Shown here: one piece after another, positions 22,293-34,600 of the stretch | Layout of the letters: each line of letters starts with the position of its first letter | How positions within the stretch are numbered: the first letter of the stretch is position 1 | The notes under the pieces: model-generated | Told to the model about the DNA's origin: nothing | The model's database searches: none | The model's input: only the letters and a program-made list of their open reading frames with translations | Source: Daphnia pulex | Taxonomy: Eukaryota; Arthropoda; Branchiopoda; Diplostraca; Daphniidae | DNA length: 64,000 nucleotides | Direction: 5' to 3' | NCBI RefSeq assembly: GCF_021134715.1 | Contig: NC_060017.1 | Span: 5,270,001 to 5,334,000 of the forward strand | Program-made: the position numbers and the translations under genes

Positions 22293-25212
22293 CAGTGTTA
22301 GGAACGTCACCAATTGACTTAAGTCAAATTTTGACTTAAGTCATGACTTAAGTCAAATTTTGACGTATACGTCGACTGCGACTGAAATAAAATTTATGCG
22401 TGACTTTTACGATGACGTTTGACGTGAAAAAAATTTGTAATCTTAAAAAAAGTCAAAATAAAAACGTCATCTGGCAATGTTGACGAACAATGCCGAGGAT
22501 CGGAAGATTTTTTCGTCTGTAATTTTCGTAAAACATATCAGTTGTCATCAAAAGTCATGACAATGGCGTCTACTACTATAGAGAAAGATTCGTGGACTGA
22601 ATCTGGTGTCTTTAGTTTTTTTAATTTCACTCAAGCCGTTATTAAGTGTTTTACTATTGACACATCTCTTACTCGTCTTGAACAAAAGGAGAAGAAAGCT
22701 TTATTGGGAACTGAATTCGTAGCCGGCAAGTGCAAAACGTGTGGCTGGGAGTCAAAGGTGCATTTTGGAAATCCCTCTAATTGGGTTCGCCATCTTAAGG
22801 TTACTCTTTATTCAATTTATCTTTCTATTCAATAAGTTAACGCCATAATTTTCTTATTTCGGTATAGCTTCAACATGGTGTAGCTTTCGATGCTTATAAA
22901 GAGGCTATGGCAAACAAAAAAAAAGACAGAAAGAGACGTCGGTCAGCTGATTCCTCTTACTTGCCGACTAATAAAAAGGCCAGACAGCCACAAGAAACAA
23001 TTGATGTAGCACTTGATCTAAACACAATCTCTAGGAAAAAAGAAAAGATAGAAAAGGCTAAACATTTAGAACAAGAACATCAACTTCGTGTAGACATGCG
23101 TATTTTTCAATATGTTGTTGGTAGTTGTCTACCTTTGAGTACAGTTGAGAACATTCTTTTTCGAAACGTCTGCACTGAAATTAATCCCAAAGTGAATGTG
23201 GTGTGTACTAAAACGTTGAAGAAAACTATTTTGCAACAATATTTAAACTATAAAGCTAGTTTGAGGAAGAGGTTCAGCAATGCAGTGGATGTTTGTTTAA
23301 CGGCTGATGCGTGGGGATCGAAAAGACGAAGTTTCTTGGGCGTAACAGCACATTGGCTTGAAAGTAAAGGAGAAACGGGCGAGATGACAAGGTGTTCTGC
23401 TGCTCTTGCTTGTAAAAGATTTCTAGGTAAAACGGAAACATTTTATTTTTTCTTTTTTTTACATCTTAACTTTCTTTAATAAAAGGATCGCATACATACG
23501 AAAAAATTGCGGCTTTGCTCAACAACATTATGGACGATTTCAGTCTTCATGGGAAGGTTAACTATGTAGTGACCGACAATGGATCCAATTTTGTTAAGGC
23601 CTTCACTGAATTTTCCGTAAAACAACTTTTACCTTACATTTTTATTCTAGCCGTTCAATTATTTTATTACTAGGTTGAGAATCAATTGACTCATGATGAT
23701 GTGGATGACGATCCTGAATTTATTGAAGGGTTGGCTGCTTTGGCTGACTTGCATGACGAAGAAGAACTCGAAGAGTTAAGAGAAGCAGCATCTTTTAACA
23801 CTGAAACTTATCGTATCCTGAAAGATGCTGGTTTTTCTACCATCATTCTTCCAAAACATATAAGGTGAAAGATTTTAAAATCTTTACGTTTGGTTTCGTT
23901 GGGTATAATATTTTATTTAAACAAAAATGTTTAGGTGTGCCTCTCATACACTCAACCTCATTGCTACTGTCGATACCGATCTTTCCAAGTTCGACCTCAA
24001 ATCGTTCCCTAAAAAGAATGCACTTCGACAGGCGCTATCTAAGATTCAGGGACTTTGGAATAAGATTGGACGGTCTGTTTCTGCTTCTGAGGAGGCTTTT
24101 GAAGTTTTTGGTAAAGTCATGATTCATTACAATAGAGAATGTTATATGTAATAATTATTTGTTTATAGGTATTGCTCTTCCAACTCCGTGCCCAACTAGA
24201 TGGAACAGTCTCTTTGATAGTCTTGTTGCCTTCCTTAAAAACTTCAAAAGTCTGGAGATAGTCAACAAATTGTTCTCCTCTCTGACTCTTCCTTTATTAA
24301 CCAAAGAAGATATCGAACTATTGACCGAGTATATGGAGGTTATGAAGCCACTCGCAGTGGTTCTCGACATTTTACAAGGGGACAAAGGGGTATTTCTTGG
24401 AATCGGTCTTGTTTTGCCTCTTATTACAAGACTGAAGGATCTAATGAATCAACGAGTCTACTTACATCTTGGGCCAATACGTGACCGAGTCTTAGAGAAA
24501 GTGGATAAAAGGTACTATAATCTCAAATGTTTTTTTTATTGTTATTGGTATTGTGTGCATTCTTTTTTTAGATTTGGTAAACTCTTTGAGGATCCTTGGT
24601 ATTTGATGGCAGCACTTACTCATCCGTGCTTTAAGGCACATTGGATAAAAGACAGAAGGAGCCAAGAAGAAGCCAAAATAAAACTCAGGCAGCTGATCCA
24701 GGACTCTACGTGTTCACCAGTTTTGGAAAAAAGCAAAACATCCTTAGCCGAAGAGTTTTTGCTGTTTGATGAAATTCAACCTTCAGGCAGACCGGATGAC
24801 GAGGTAGACCGATTTTTAAAAGATCGCGACACCTCTATAGGAATGCTTGATAATTATCCACAGATTAAATCTTTGTTTGTAAAATATAATACTGTCATTC
24901 CAACTAGCGCTCCAGTAGAGCGTCTTTTTAGCTTAGCAGCATTAATTTTAACAATAAGAAGAAATAAGTTGTCCGATTCAATGTTGGAAATGTTAATATT
25001 TCTAAAAATTGCTTTAAACTTGTAAAAACCACCTGTCAAATAGCGTAAAAATACATGACTTATTTTGTGACTTAAGTCATGACGGTGACGTAATTTTTTT
25101 TGGCAGTTACGTTGACTTTTTTTTTTTGACTTTTGACGTTAGGTTTTCAAATGACGTATGACGTGCAAACTTTTTCTAAGTCACTGAAAACTCCGTGACG
25201 TTCCGAACACTG
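22293..25212 (+). mobile_element. Complete hAT-superfamily DNA transposon
   Basis: The 2,920-bp element is bounded by 18-bp inverted repeats: CAGTGTTAGGAACGTCAC at 22,293-22,310 and its complement with one mismatch at 25,195-25,212. It is flanked by the perfect 8-bp duplication CTAAGTAG. Subterminal copies of the palindrome TGACTTAAGTCA lie at 22,315, 22,332 and 22,344 on the left and at 25,068 on the right, with many TGACGT/GACGT words at both ends. It encodes one spliced transposase with no visible break. The identical duplication and open frame suggest a fairly recent insertion. The element could be active or recently so; that is an inference. Confidence 0.93.
22557..25025 (+). CDS. hAT transposase with N-terminal BED zinc finger
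   Basis: Seven exons join in frame: 22,557-22,799, 22,868-23,426, 23,486-23,616, 23,674-23,864, 23,935-24,110, 24,169-24,511 and 24,572-25,025, giving about 698 residues without a stop. A BED-type finger uses C59, C62, H79 and H84 (CKTCGW...RHLKLQH), followed by a basic, probably nuclear-targeting stretch (KKKDRKRRR). The RNase-H-like catalytic core shows LTADAWGSK (D228) and VTDNGSN (D298), then an acidic insertion (DDVDDDPEF), CASHTLNL and the TRWNS motif. The C-terminal dimerisation region TSAPVERLFS supplies the likely catalytic E664. Introns are 57-73 bases. Role: cut-and-paste transposition of the enclosing element in the nucleus. An upstream in-frame TTG is not needed as a start. Confidence 0.9.
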
Positions 25213-25220
25213 CTAAGTAG
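25213..25220. repeat. hAT target-site duplication, right copy
   Basis: CTAAGTAG, identical to the left copy at 22,285-22,292. Confidence 0.9.
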
Positions 25221-25390
25221 TAATAGATATTGATACAATTGCTAAACAAAACATTGTTATATTAAGAGACGAACAAAAACATTAAAAGGAATTGCTTTAT
25301 TGTCCCACCTCCACCCACAATTCCATCACATTATACAATGGCACACAAATTATACATACACAACTTAATTATTTTATACACTTAAGTTAA

Positions 25391-25699
25391 CCCGTTGGCT
25401 GCCACATCATACAACCCGTAAGCTGTTCTACTACTCTACGCACCAAGTATCCATGACCAAGGTGGGACTTGCCATTGCTGACAAGTCCAGACTGACACGG
25501 TGACAGTAGAAGATGGAATGCACGCCCCTAGAATCCATCACCGCATCGACAAGGAAGTCCTTGTGGTGCACTGCCTTGGCGGCGAATATTGGGCTGGTGC
25601 GACTGTCCGACCCCGCGGCATGTAAACCACGAGACCGAAAAGCGCGGCCCGTACTAAGAAGCTAACACAGAGGAGAACAAAGACGTGGCAGCCAACGGG
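25391..25699. mobile_element. piggyBac-type miniature element (MITE)
   Basis: A 309-bp element with perfect 15-bp inverted repeats CCCGTTGGCTGCCAC (25,391-25,405) and GTGGCAGCCAACGGG (25,685-25,699), flanked on both sides by TTAA (25,387-25,390 and 25,700-25,703). TTAA targets and termini starting CCC are features of piggyBac elements. The interior is richer in GC than the flanks and has no transposase frame, so it must depend on a transposase elsewhere. Confidence 0.82.
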
Positions 25700-26050
25700 T
25701 TAACTAACAAAAACATTATTAAGCCTTTTTTAAGTAATCCAAGATTAGAGCGTTCTATATTCTCTACTCAAGCAGTTTACATAGCATCCACGTATCTCCA
25801 TCGAACCAAATTAAAAAAAGAAATGTTCTTGTTTTATTTAAAAGCTTCTTGATTGCTGTCACTAACGTGACAAACGAATTGAAAAATAACAACAAAACAA
25901 TGACGAAATTCGTCCAATAACGAATCTTTTCTAAGCGAAACGCAATCTGCTTTTCTGCATGAAATTTTTTGTCATTATATCTCTGTTTTAACTACCATAA
26001 CTAAAATGAAAGAAAAATAAATACCTTCGTTTTATATCTCAACTTCAGTC

Positions 26051-26996
26051 CTAAAACGCCTTGGTACGTCTACGTTTATCGTGTTTCCTTAAGTGCACTT
26101 TCAGCACATAAGAGTCCGGTGTTTTCTAAATATTTAAGTAATAATTATAATAGTTGTTCTTTGAAATGTTAACTTCATAACTTAATACATAATCGCAAAA
26201 TGGGCATTGTTTCCATGTTGCAGGGTCAGAGTGCTTTAAGCGATGACGCTTCAGACTATTCTTTGTTGAATACTTCTATCAATCATTAGAATTCCACATT
26301 AAAATAGAGTTTTTCTCAAATGGAAAATAACTATTACCTTCAGGCAAACATCACATTCAAAATCATTCTTTGGCAGGGAAACGTATTTCTGCTTTTTGAT
26401 GTTGTCGGTTGACTGAGAATTTCCGAGTACGTTTGCAGTGACAGTCTCCTTCATTGCCTCTTCGTTATTCTCCTTTCGAAGAAATCCATCATTTACATTT
26501 TCTACGCCATGCGTGTCCGACGTCTTATTCACAATCGCAGCTATTTCCTAGATGAGCCCGTTACAACAAATAAAATGCAAGTGTTAAGCAGTTAATAACT
26601 TGAAATGCACAATAAAGATATGTATACTTTTACTGGGACAGCAAACAGAATCCCTTCTGGAGGCAATAAACTAGGTCCAGAGATGACTGAAATTTTGTTA
26701 GATTCAAGATCGCCATTTTTATCGGATGTTACTACACCTCCAATTATCGGCGCAGTATCCAATGACAGAGGAGTAACCAATTTGTTGCTCTCTCCACTTG
26801 CAGAAGTAAAGTAGACATCAATAGTTTTTGTCCTATTTTTACGCTTGGATGATCTTTCATTGTTTTCTTGGTAATTATGAAATTCAACTTCCTCAATGAA
26901 TATAATATCTGATGATGGCTGTGAAACCACACAACTACTATCATCATCATTAGAAATGTCAATAAGTTCTACTGACTCGTCTGTTGCAGTAGTCAT
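26051..26996 (-). CDS. Two-finger C2H2 zinc-finger protein
   Basis: Coding exons 26,996-26,634, 26,547-26,338, 26,275-26,189 and 26,125-26,051 join in phase 0 to about 244 residues. An untranslated first exon ends at 27,267 (donor GTGAGT), and its partner acceptor lies at 27,015, upstream of the ATG MTTATDESVE. The N-terminal half is acidic/serine-rich (IDISNDDDSS) with a basic patch (KRKNRTKT). The C-terminus has two C2H2 fingers: FECDVCLKKYSTKNSLKRHRL with H-x3-H, and CPFCDY...VHLRKH, then a basic end (DKRRRTKAF). Each finger is split by an intron two residues after its second cysteine. A nuclear DNA-binding role is expected for such fingers. The orthologue is not recognised. The end of the first coding exon could be at 26,628 instead (AAA|GTATAC). 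Confidence 0.78.
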
Positions 26997-27267
26997 CTCC
27001 AATGATTTGAAAACCTGAAAGATAATAATGCAAAATTTGGTAAGACAGTATACCAAAAAAAGCATTTTTAAAGTTAAACAGATATTGTGTAACATTTCAA
27101 GGTCTGATATTCTGCGGTATCTAATAGTGAAAACAGAATCATACTGCTCCCATAGAACCCTTACAGTTAATGGCTTCTCATGTAAAAGCGAAGAACTTGA
27201 GATTTGACATCAACCATATGCTTAATCGATTTTAACTCTAGCAAGAAATTGATTAAAACCACTCACC

Positions 27268-27903
27268 TGCTGGATGGCAAACACCTTTTTGGCAAAATTA
27301 TATACAGCACACTGCTATATGTATAGCTGACTATGCAGTTTCGGACTTTCAGCAATAGGCCTATATCACTCTCCTTTTAATCAAGTTTTAAGCTCAGTTG
27401 ATTACTCTCGGTGATTGAGTGTTCTTAAATCATCGCGATTACGCCTACCAGTCGGCATTAATCAGTCTCAACTAACTTTTTCATTTATGATTCCATATAA
27501 CTCAATGTAGGAACGAGACCAGAACGAAACAAATAGAGACAACAAACATAGAACATCACACACTCATCATAACGCAATAATAACGCATGCTAAAGTAACC
27601 CTAGGGCATTGTTTTACTAGGTCGCAACGTTGCCCGATTGATCCATCCCGAATTTGATTACTTTCAAAAATTATTATTTACAGAGCTGTTATTTATTTCA
27701 ATTATTTAATTAAATTCATGCCTTTCGTCTTTTCGTGAATATTATTAAAAATTTTTTATGAATATATTTGTTACACACATATTTCACAAACGCTTGTGTG
27801 TTTCTGGTCCGCGTTGCTTACAATTCTTTTTAATCATTTTTCGTCTTGCGCTCACAGAAAAATGATTCGATTTTTTTTGTGTTATGACTTTTATAACTAA
27901 TGT
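27268..27903. other. Intergenic, 5' of the zinc-finger gene and 3' of the fucosyltransferase gene
   Basis: AT-rich. It includes the probable transcription start area of the zinc-finger gene and a minus-strand poly-A signal at 27,697-27,692 for the fucosyltransferase gene. No other feature recognised. Confidence 0.5.
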
Positions 27904-29418
27904 CTAATTTTTCCAAAACGGAATATGAAAAACATTATCACTTCTTGGGGTGTGACAATGGGAGTCTTGAACCCACCATTTCTCCATATCATCGTAGATC
28001 TTCAGAGCTCTATCGTAATGCAATCGCGAACACAATCCGCACATTGATAACTTCAAATCTTGAATATGATTTCGGACTCGGTAGTGAGGCTTCCACCAAA
28101 AATATTGGTTGTAGAGGTCTATATGAAAACGAGTATAGAAATGCGTTGTGTGATTACATAATCTATAAAAGTAAAGCCTTAACATTTCCAAATACTTAAA
28201 GCCTACCGTCGTTGGAGTCGAGCATTTTAAGATAATCGGCGAGTTGCACTGCTGTCTCGAAATCTTGGGCATTGATGTATGAAAACGGAGGAGAAATTGC
28301 AGAGTAATTCCCGCCACCAAAAACGATCGGCACAACGTCTAGACGAAGCACAGAAAAGAACTTCTCTGTTACGTAGTCGTCGCAAAATGAATTCTCAAAA
28401 GACAGGTAGAATTTGTAGTCTTGCTCAAGCATCTCATAACAATTGGCTGCATTGTCTCGATCACAGGCCATAGACCCACAGTCTCCGTACACGTCCACTT
28501 GCACGTATTTTGCCAGGGCATTTGCGTACTGTTCACGCTGACTTTTAGATTGGCAATTTGAAACAAACCATGCAACCATTTTGGTCTTTTTATTCTTGGA
28601 TTTTCTCTTGATAGCTAATTCCATTTCTCGATTGATTTCCTCCACTTCCGGCTGGAGGCCAATTGAGCCAATCGGTTGAATCCATCCATACGGCTGAATT
28701 ACATCAGAGTCTCTCCGATATGTCATCGTCCAATTGAATAGGCCATCCAAAGGATAAATGTCTTGCATGTTGTACTGCGGCGACTCCAACGTCCAAAATA
28801 TCCAGCGCTGATTTTGACCTCTGGTAGGCGGCAAGTCTTCTATGTTAAAAGTACGCAAATGAAATACTATTGCGTCAAATTCGGCCGCCGTTTTCAACAT
28901 AGATCTGTTGTCAGTCGTAAAGCAATCAGTGATGGGGCAATTTAATTTTTGAAAACCTTGTTGCCCGAATCCTATACCTATTGCAAAGCGGAATAAATAT
29001 TAGTAATTTAATTTCGATAATAATGATGTTAATTACTATAGTCTTTAGAGCCATAAGCCTCGTTCCAAAACAATATTGTTTTCATTGGCCGCTCCTTCAG
29101 CTCGTCAAGGCCAAAACTGCTGTAAGTGTAGGCCATCATAACGTCGTTCAAGTTTGATTTAGGTGAATTCTGAAAAGGATTGAAGCGAAATAACTCATTA
29201 TGAGAAAACGCACTTTTTTTGGAATAACTGAATGTTTCTTTGACGGCACTTGTCTGATCACTTGTCGAAAACTCTTTTGTTTCTGTCTTTAATATGATTA
29301 CATGATTAGAAGCTGGTTTACTAATATTATATATAACAAACACCAAAATTGTTGAGAAAATCAACGGTAAGCGATCGAGCCAGCGACAACGTACTTGTGT
29401 TAGTTGTTGCCGCAACAT
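27904..29418 (-). CDS. Alpha-1,3-fucosyltransferase (GT10 family)
   Basis: Exons 29,418-29,037, 28,977-28,207 and 28,118-27,904 join to about 455 residues. Short cytoplasmic tail, then a type II signal anchor at about residues 17-32 (LPLIFSTILVFVIYNI), a stem, and a GT10 catalytic domain. Recognisable parts are ILFWNEAYGSKDYS at the first exon junction, CFTTDNR, FNWTMTYRRDSD (about 209-219) and the GDP-fucose-binding signature FYLSFENSFCDDYVTEKFF (about 317-334). The last exon supplies YFWWK and CGLC. The enzyme transfers fucose from GDP-fucose to GlcNAc on glycans in the Golgi. Core versus antenna specificity cannot be decided from this reading. It lies head to head with the TBC gene. Intron retention after 28,207 would replace the last 71 residues with a short end. 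Confidence 0.92.
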
Positions 29419-29725
29419 TTTCGTTAAGACTGGATCTTCCTTTAATGACAGCTGACGAAAAATGCTACCCGGAAAACTTGTTCCGGTTTAACTAAGCGTG
29501 TCGCCGGAAGTTCATCGACTTCAATTGCTGAATTGCATTCTCTTTTTCGTTTGTTTTTAGATTACGTTGCCACCTTTTTAAAATTCAGCAACGCCCAGCG
29601 TTATCTTCAATTTTTTACTCCTAGATGGCGGATCGATTCCTTGGGGGGCAGTTCGAGTTATATTTTGACAGCTGTGTATTTTCCGAATTTTCATTTTAGT
29701 CTTGTTGATATTTCACATATTTTTC
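29419..29725. promoter_or_regulatory. Bidirectional promoter region
   Basis: The 307 bases between the divergent start codons must hold the promoters of both the fucosyltransferase and the TBC gene, unless upstream untranslated exons exist. No TATA box is obvious. CTAGATGGCGG at 29,621-29,631 is the inverse of CCGCCATCTAG-like sequence found at 11,582-11,591. Confidence 0.6.
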
Positions 29726-31650
29726 ATGGCAGCTTATCGTGAAAAGTATTTTAAATTGTCAGCATGTAAAATTCATCAAAGATTTTAATTTCATTTTGTT
29801 AATCTTCTTAGAATTAATGAGCTTCAGGAGCTATTGAAAGAAGACAACATAGATTTCAAGTTGTTTAGAAAGCAATGTTTTCGAGGTATCACACTATCTG
29901 TTATTTGTTTGAGGAAATGATTGACAATTACTGATGTGTGGCAGGTGTCCCAGATGACAGTGGTTTACGACCACTATGCTGGAAACTCTTACTTAATTAC
30001 CTTCCACCTAACCGTAAACAGTGGAAAGAAGTCTTACGAAGCAAGAGAGAACTCTACAAACAGTTTATAGGTATTACAACTGTCTAATTTCATCAACTTT
30101 AAAAAACCTGAAGAGTTGTTTTGTCTAGATGAAATGGTAGTTGCACCAAAAGATGGAAGGACAGATTGTCCCAGAATTGATGTTACTATGGATGATCACC
30201 CACTCAGCATTAACCCTGATAGTAAATGGCAGACCTTCTTTAAGGACAATGAAGTTCTTCTACAGATCGACAAAGATGTCAGGTAAAGAAATCTGGCAAT
30301 ATTTTGAGCATATTGTCATCAGTGTGTTTCTAAAGGATATTATTTAACAGTAAAGCTGATGCTACTAGTATTTAAGGATTTGGCATTTTTGTTATTTCAT
30401 TTATTGTTTTATTCATTTATTGTTTTATTCATCATGAAGTCTGCAGGAAAATTACCTCTCATTCAAATCATGCCATTTTTCAGGAGGCTTTGCCCTGATA
30501 TTTCATTCTTTCAACAAGCAACCGATTTCCCATGCCAGGAAATTGTAGAAGGACGGGATTCAGATTCCATTCGGCTTCATAATCGAGTTCAATATACAGC
30601 TCTTAGTGCGGGCACCGTCGAGCGCAGAGGAATCGGAATGAATAAGGTAAATTTCTATCGTATACAGTTTTCGGTTGAATTGATTTCCACAATCTTTATC
30701 ACTGTATAGGTGTCTTATACAGTCAGAAAAGCCCAAGAAGATTACGCGGTTTTGTCTTCTGGCCAGGAGGCTCATTGGGAAGTTGTCGAGCGAATTTTGT
30801 TCATCTACGCAAAACTGAATCCGGGTCAAAGTTACGTTCAAGGAATGAATGAAATCATCGGCCCGATTTATTATCTTTTTGCCACTGACGCCGATAGTGA
30901 CTGGAGGGGTATTTTTGTTTTAAATAATTGTTAGAAACCGAGAACGGATCCCGTAATCAGGACATTTCCTTTTTTTTTTTTGAATAGAATATGCTGAAGC
31001 CGACACATTTTTCTGTTTCACCGGTTTGATGTCTGAGATTAGAGATTTCTTCATTAAAACTCTTGACGAGAGTGAAATGGGCATAAACGGCCTGATGAAC
31101 CGCCTGATGCGGAAGCTGAAAGAGTGCGATCCCCAGGTCTGGAATCGGCTGAAAAATCAAGAATTAGAACCTCCATTTTATTCTTTTCGGTAACACGCTA
31201 TAAATTAGAAAGAAATTCAAACAAGACTCATCAGACTGACGGCGTCGATTTGATTTAGGTGGCTGACTCTTTTATTGTCTCAAGAATTCGAATTGCCTGA
31301 TATTTTGCGGATATGGGATTCCCTTTTTGCCGATGAGAACCGATTCGAATTTCTCATCTACGTTTGCACCGCTATGATTGTGTAAGTGACCAGTAAACCG
31401 CCTTCTTTAAACAGATTTTCATATCTTTTTGGGGTTATTCCACAGGCTTTTGAGAGAGAATCTTTTATCGGGAGATTTCCCTTGCAACTTGAAACTTCTA
31501 CAGGTATTGCCCCTTTTAAATGTTTTAAAATGTAAATCGATCGTGTCTGTAAAATCTCAATTGGCTTGACAGAATTTCCCGTCCATGGATGTCCACATCG
31601 TGTTGGACTGCGCCGTACAGTTGGCGCTAAGCTGTTCCCTCTCGTCATGA
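29726..31650 (+). CDS. TBC1 domain family member 13-like Rab GTPase-activating protein
   Basis: Ten exons: 29,726-29,745, 29,812-29,885, 29,945-30,070, 30,129-30,282, 30,484-30,646, 30,710-30,908, 30,988-31,189, 31,259-31,381, 31,446-31,503 and 31,573-31,650. Total about 398 residues, close to the 400 of human TBC1D13. Blocks such as LCWKLLLNYLP, FFKDNEVLLQIDKDVRRLCP, EAHWEVVERILFIYAKLNPG, YVQGMNEI and RWLTLLLSQEF match that family. Both catalytic fingers are present: the arginine of IxxDxxR (R126) and the glutamine of YVQ (Q223), so GAP activity toward a Rab is expected; TBC1D13 acts on Rab35 in vertebrates. The first exon has only 20 coding bases (MAAYRE). Confidence 0.94.
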
Positions 31651-34600
31651 GCCTCTCGTCACGTGGCTATTTAAATCTGGATTTTTCCCTTTTCGTCATC
31701 TTCCACATTATCTGATATATATATATATTGCCATTCAACTTTTTCAGTTGTTTATTACTCTTAATCCCGTTGTCTGATATCTTTTGTTGTGTGTCGTCTG
31801 TGATTTTCGCCGAGCTTTGCGCTCGCGCTCTGCTACAGCAGAATGGACCATGTCTGTTGTAACTTACTCTTTCTTGCCTTCCCATCGTCATACACATCAT
31901 TTTGATCGCAGAAAGACGAGAAAGTTTCCCCCCAGCTCTTTTGAATCGACATTCCCAATTTGCGGTGCCAGGATCTTCAACAAAGGTAAAGTCGAGCTCC
32001 AGCAACTTTGAATAGGCACTGCGACTGCTACTACTACTACTACGTAACATTTAGCAGTTTAGTCTCGTGCTGGCCGAATCACATCAAGATTGATCGATCT
32101 GCCGCGCCATGCAACTTTACATGATCTAATGGTGTCGGAAAAAGGAAGCTGAGATTTTCTTTCTTCCCTCCTTTTAGTTTGTGTCTTCTCGACTTTTATG
32201 TTTAGTGTGTTTCTCGCTTTTGTGTGTATCTCTGAATGCGGAAGTAACGAGATTTACAGCCGCAGCAGCCGCCGACTTGGCTCCCTTTCCACTTCAATCA
32301 CCTTTTAGGCCTAGGAAACGTGGCGCGCGAGTTTCGACAGGGTAAAATGCGCCTACATCGACTCGATTTCACCGCGTCAAAGGGTTTCTAACTAAGCCGA
32401 CGAGGCGTTCAGATCACATATTATATATCACACACAAATAAAAGAGAAAGAGAGAGGGAATCAGATTCCTGTGTGTCTCTCCCCTTCTCACTTTTATACA
32501 TACGTCTACCTTGCGAGATATGGCAAAGACGCCGAGTCGAGAATGTGATGACGGTTTATCCACGGTGCATCGATCACCTATTGCCGCTTTGATGGGACAC
32601 GCACCGCGAACTAACAACGACGTGTACAAAAGAAGAAGAAACTTGGCCAAACATCTCGCCCGAATGAAGAACTGCCACCCTTTTCTTCCTAACTCTCGGC
32701 ATTTCTCCCCCCCCCCCTCTCTCCCATTTCATCGGCGCAATTTTAATGATTTTCAAACCGCGATCGAGTGTCGTCGATAAACACCTTTAGAGAGATCGGC
32801 TGCTGCCGTGTCGCACAGCAGAGAAAAGAATCAGATTCTTTTTATGATGTAGTACTTGTATTGAAGATTGAACTACTACTACTACGACTACTACTACCGC
32901 ATATGTGTGTATACAGTGTATATATACCTGTGTAACGAATGGTTTGACACGACCGTACAGAGGCCGGTTCTTTCATCCCGTTTCTGAATCAAAAAAAGAG
33001 AATCAAAAAGGCAAAAGGGGATGTGTGTTAGTTTCTGTTCAAGTTAATGTACCGTGGAGCCGCGCAGTCTATCGACGCTGTCCGGACTGTGTCAACCTTT
33101 TCTTTTCGCTCTTCTATGTATACACGATCTTCTTCTTCTTCTGAGCGCCTCTTTTGATTTCCCCCCATCCCAGTTTTTCGGCAGCAGCGCCCCCCATCAG
33201 CAGCAGCTGCGAATGGGGTTGAATATCTTTTCTACTAGTAGGCCACTATACACTGTATACGTGTGATGTATATCTTATACTACGATACATACAGCCCGAT
33301 CGATTTGACCTATTAGAGGAGGTCAACGTAGCCCCGAAAACCGCACTAAAAGTGATCCCCGGAGTTCGCTTTCCGGTGCAACAAAAGCCGTGCCCCGGTT
33401 ATTTATATACTCCACCGGTGATATGCGAGCCCCTCTTCTTCTTTTTTTTTGAAATATATAAAAAAGGGGGGCTGCACTCCTGCTGGTTGAGCTATACATA
33501 ACCAATAATTCGGAAAATAAATTCGTAGTTGCCTTAGAGAGAGAGAGAAAAAAATACTACAGTATTTCAAATGTAGATAGGATTCTTTTTGTAAAAAAAA
33601 GGGGGGAGCTGCTGCTGTGGTTAACCCTACACAAAAAAAAGGGAGGGACGGACAATAAGGTCACGTTGTCAACTTTGATAATACACTTCACGCCTTCGGT
33701 AGAGTCGTCTCTCTCCACAGTGAATCTGTGCCAGCTATGCCCCCCGCCCTATTTTAGTTTTTTCGCTCTCCGTTTTTGGTGGAAGTCTATATAACAAAAG
33801 CTGGCCGAGGTTTTTTTTTTCTATTCATTTCTTTCAATCGTTGTCAGGTCACCCTCGACAAAAAATAAAAAGAGTCAAGAATGTAGTACTACTATAGTTT
33901 CCTATATGTGTCTTGTGTGTTGGTGGAGATACTGGCCCAGTCGAGGGACTTACTATAATAGAGGGACAAAAAAGAGCGAGAATGATGAGGAAGGCTTGTA
34001 CACTAAACTTCATGACTGGTTGGCCGTCGACAATCGGCTCAGCCCGAGTTCACACCACATAGTACATATATAAATAGAATCCAAGCCCCGCGCGCTATTA
34101 TTTCAATATCAAGTGGCCACTAGCCGCGAAAAAGCCCCGACACACAACACAATAAAGGGGATGATATGTTCCAGAGGGGGGAGACTTTTGTCCTTTCGTC
34201 CGCCATGCATAGTTCTCACTATACTCTCACAGATAGAAGAGCTGAAAACCCCCCCGAGTGATTGATCTTTCGCTCTTTTGCCTCCTCTGATTGTTTGTCG
34301 CTTTACATCTCGATAGAGAGCCGTTGATCTGCTTAAAACCACATGAGCTCCTAGTAGTACCTCATTCAGTCTTGATGATGAATCAATGACGAGATCCCCG
34401 AAGGACATCTAGCTCTACGCAATGCACATTTTGTGTTAGGCAAAAAAGTCAACGGATGATAGAGGGGGAAAGATCGTTAGTTCGCCATGGACCCGCCGAG
34501 AGTCAACAACATTTAGAAAGACGGAAACATCACGCGGGGAATGTTGTTGTATCTATGGGAGGGAAAAAACGGCCGCTTTTTCGCAACGACGACAAACCGC

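Noticed and set aside
28279..28945. Frames overlapping the fucosyltransferase gene on the other strand
   Set aside because: Shadows of the GT10 coding exon; no independent support.
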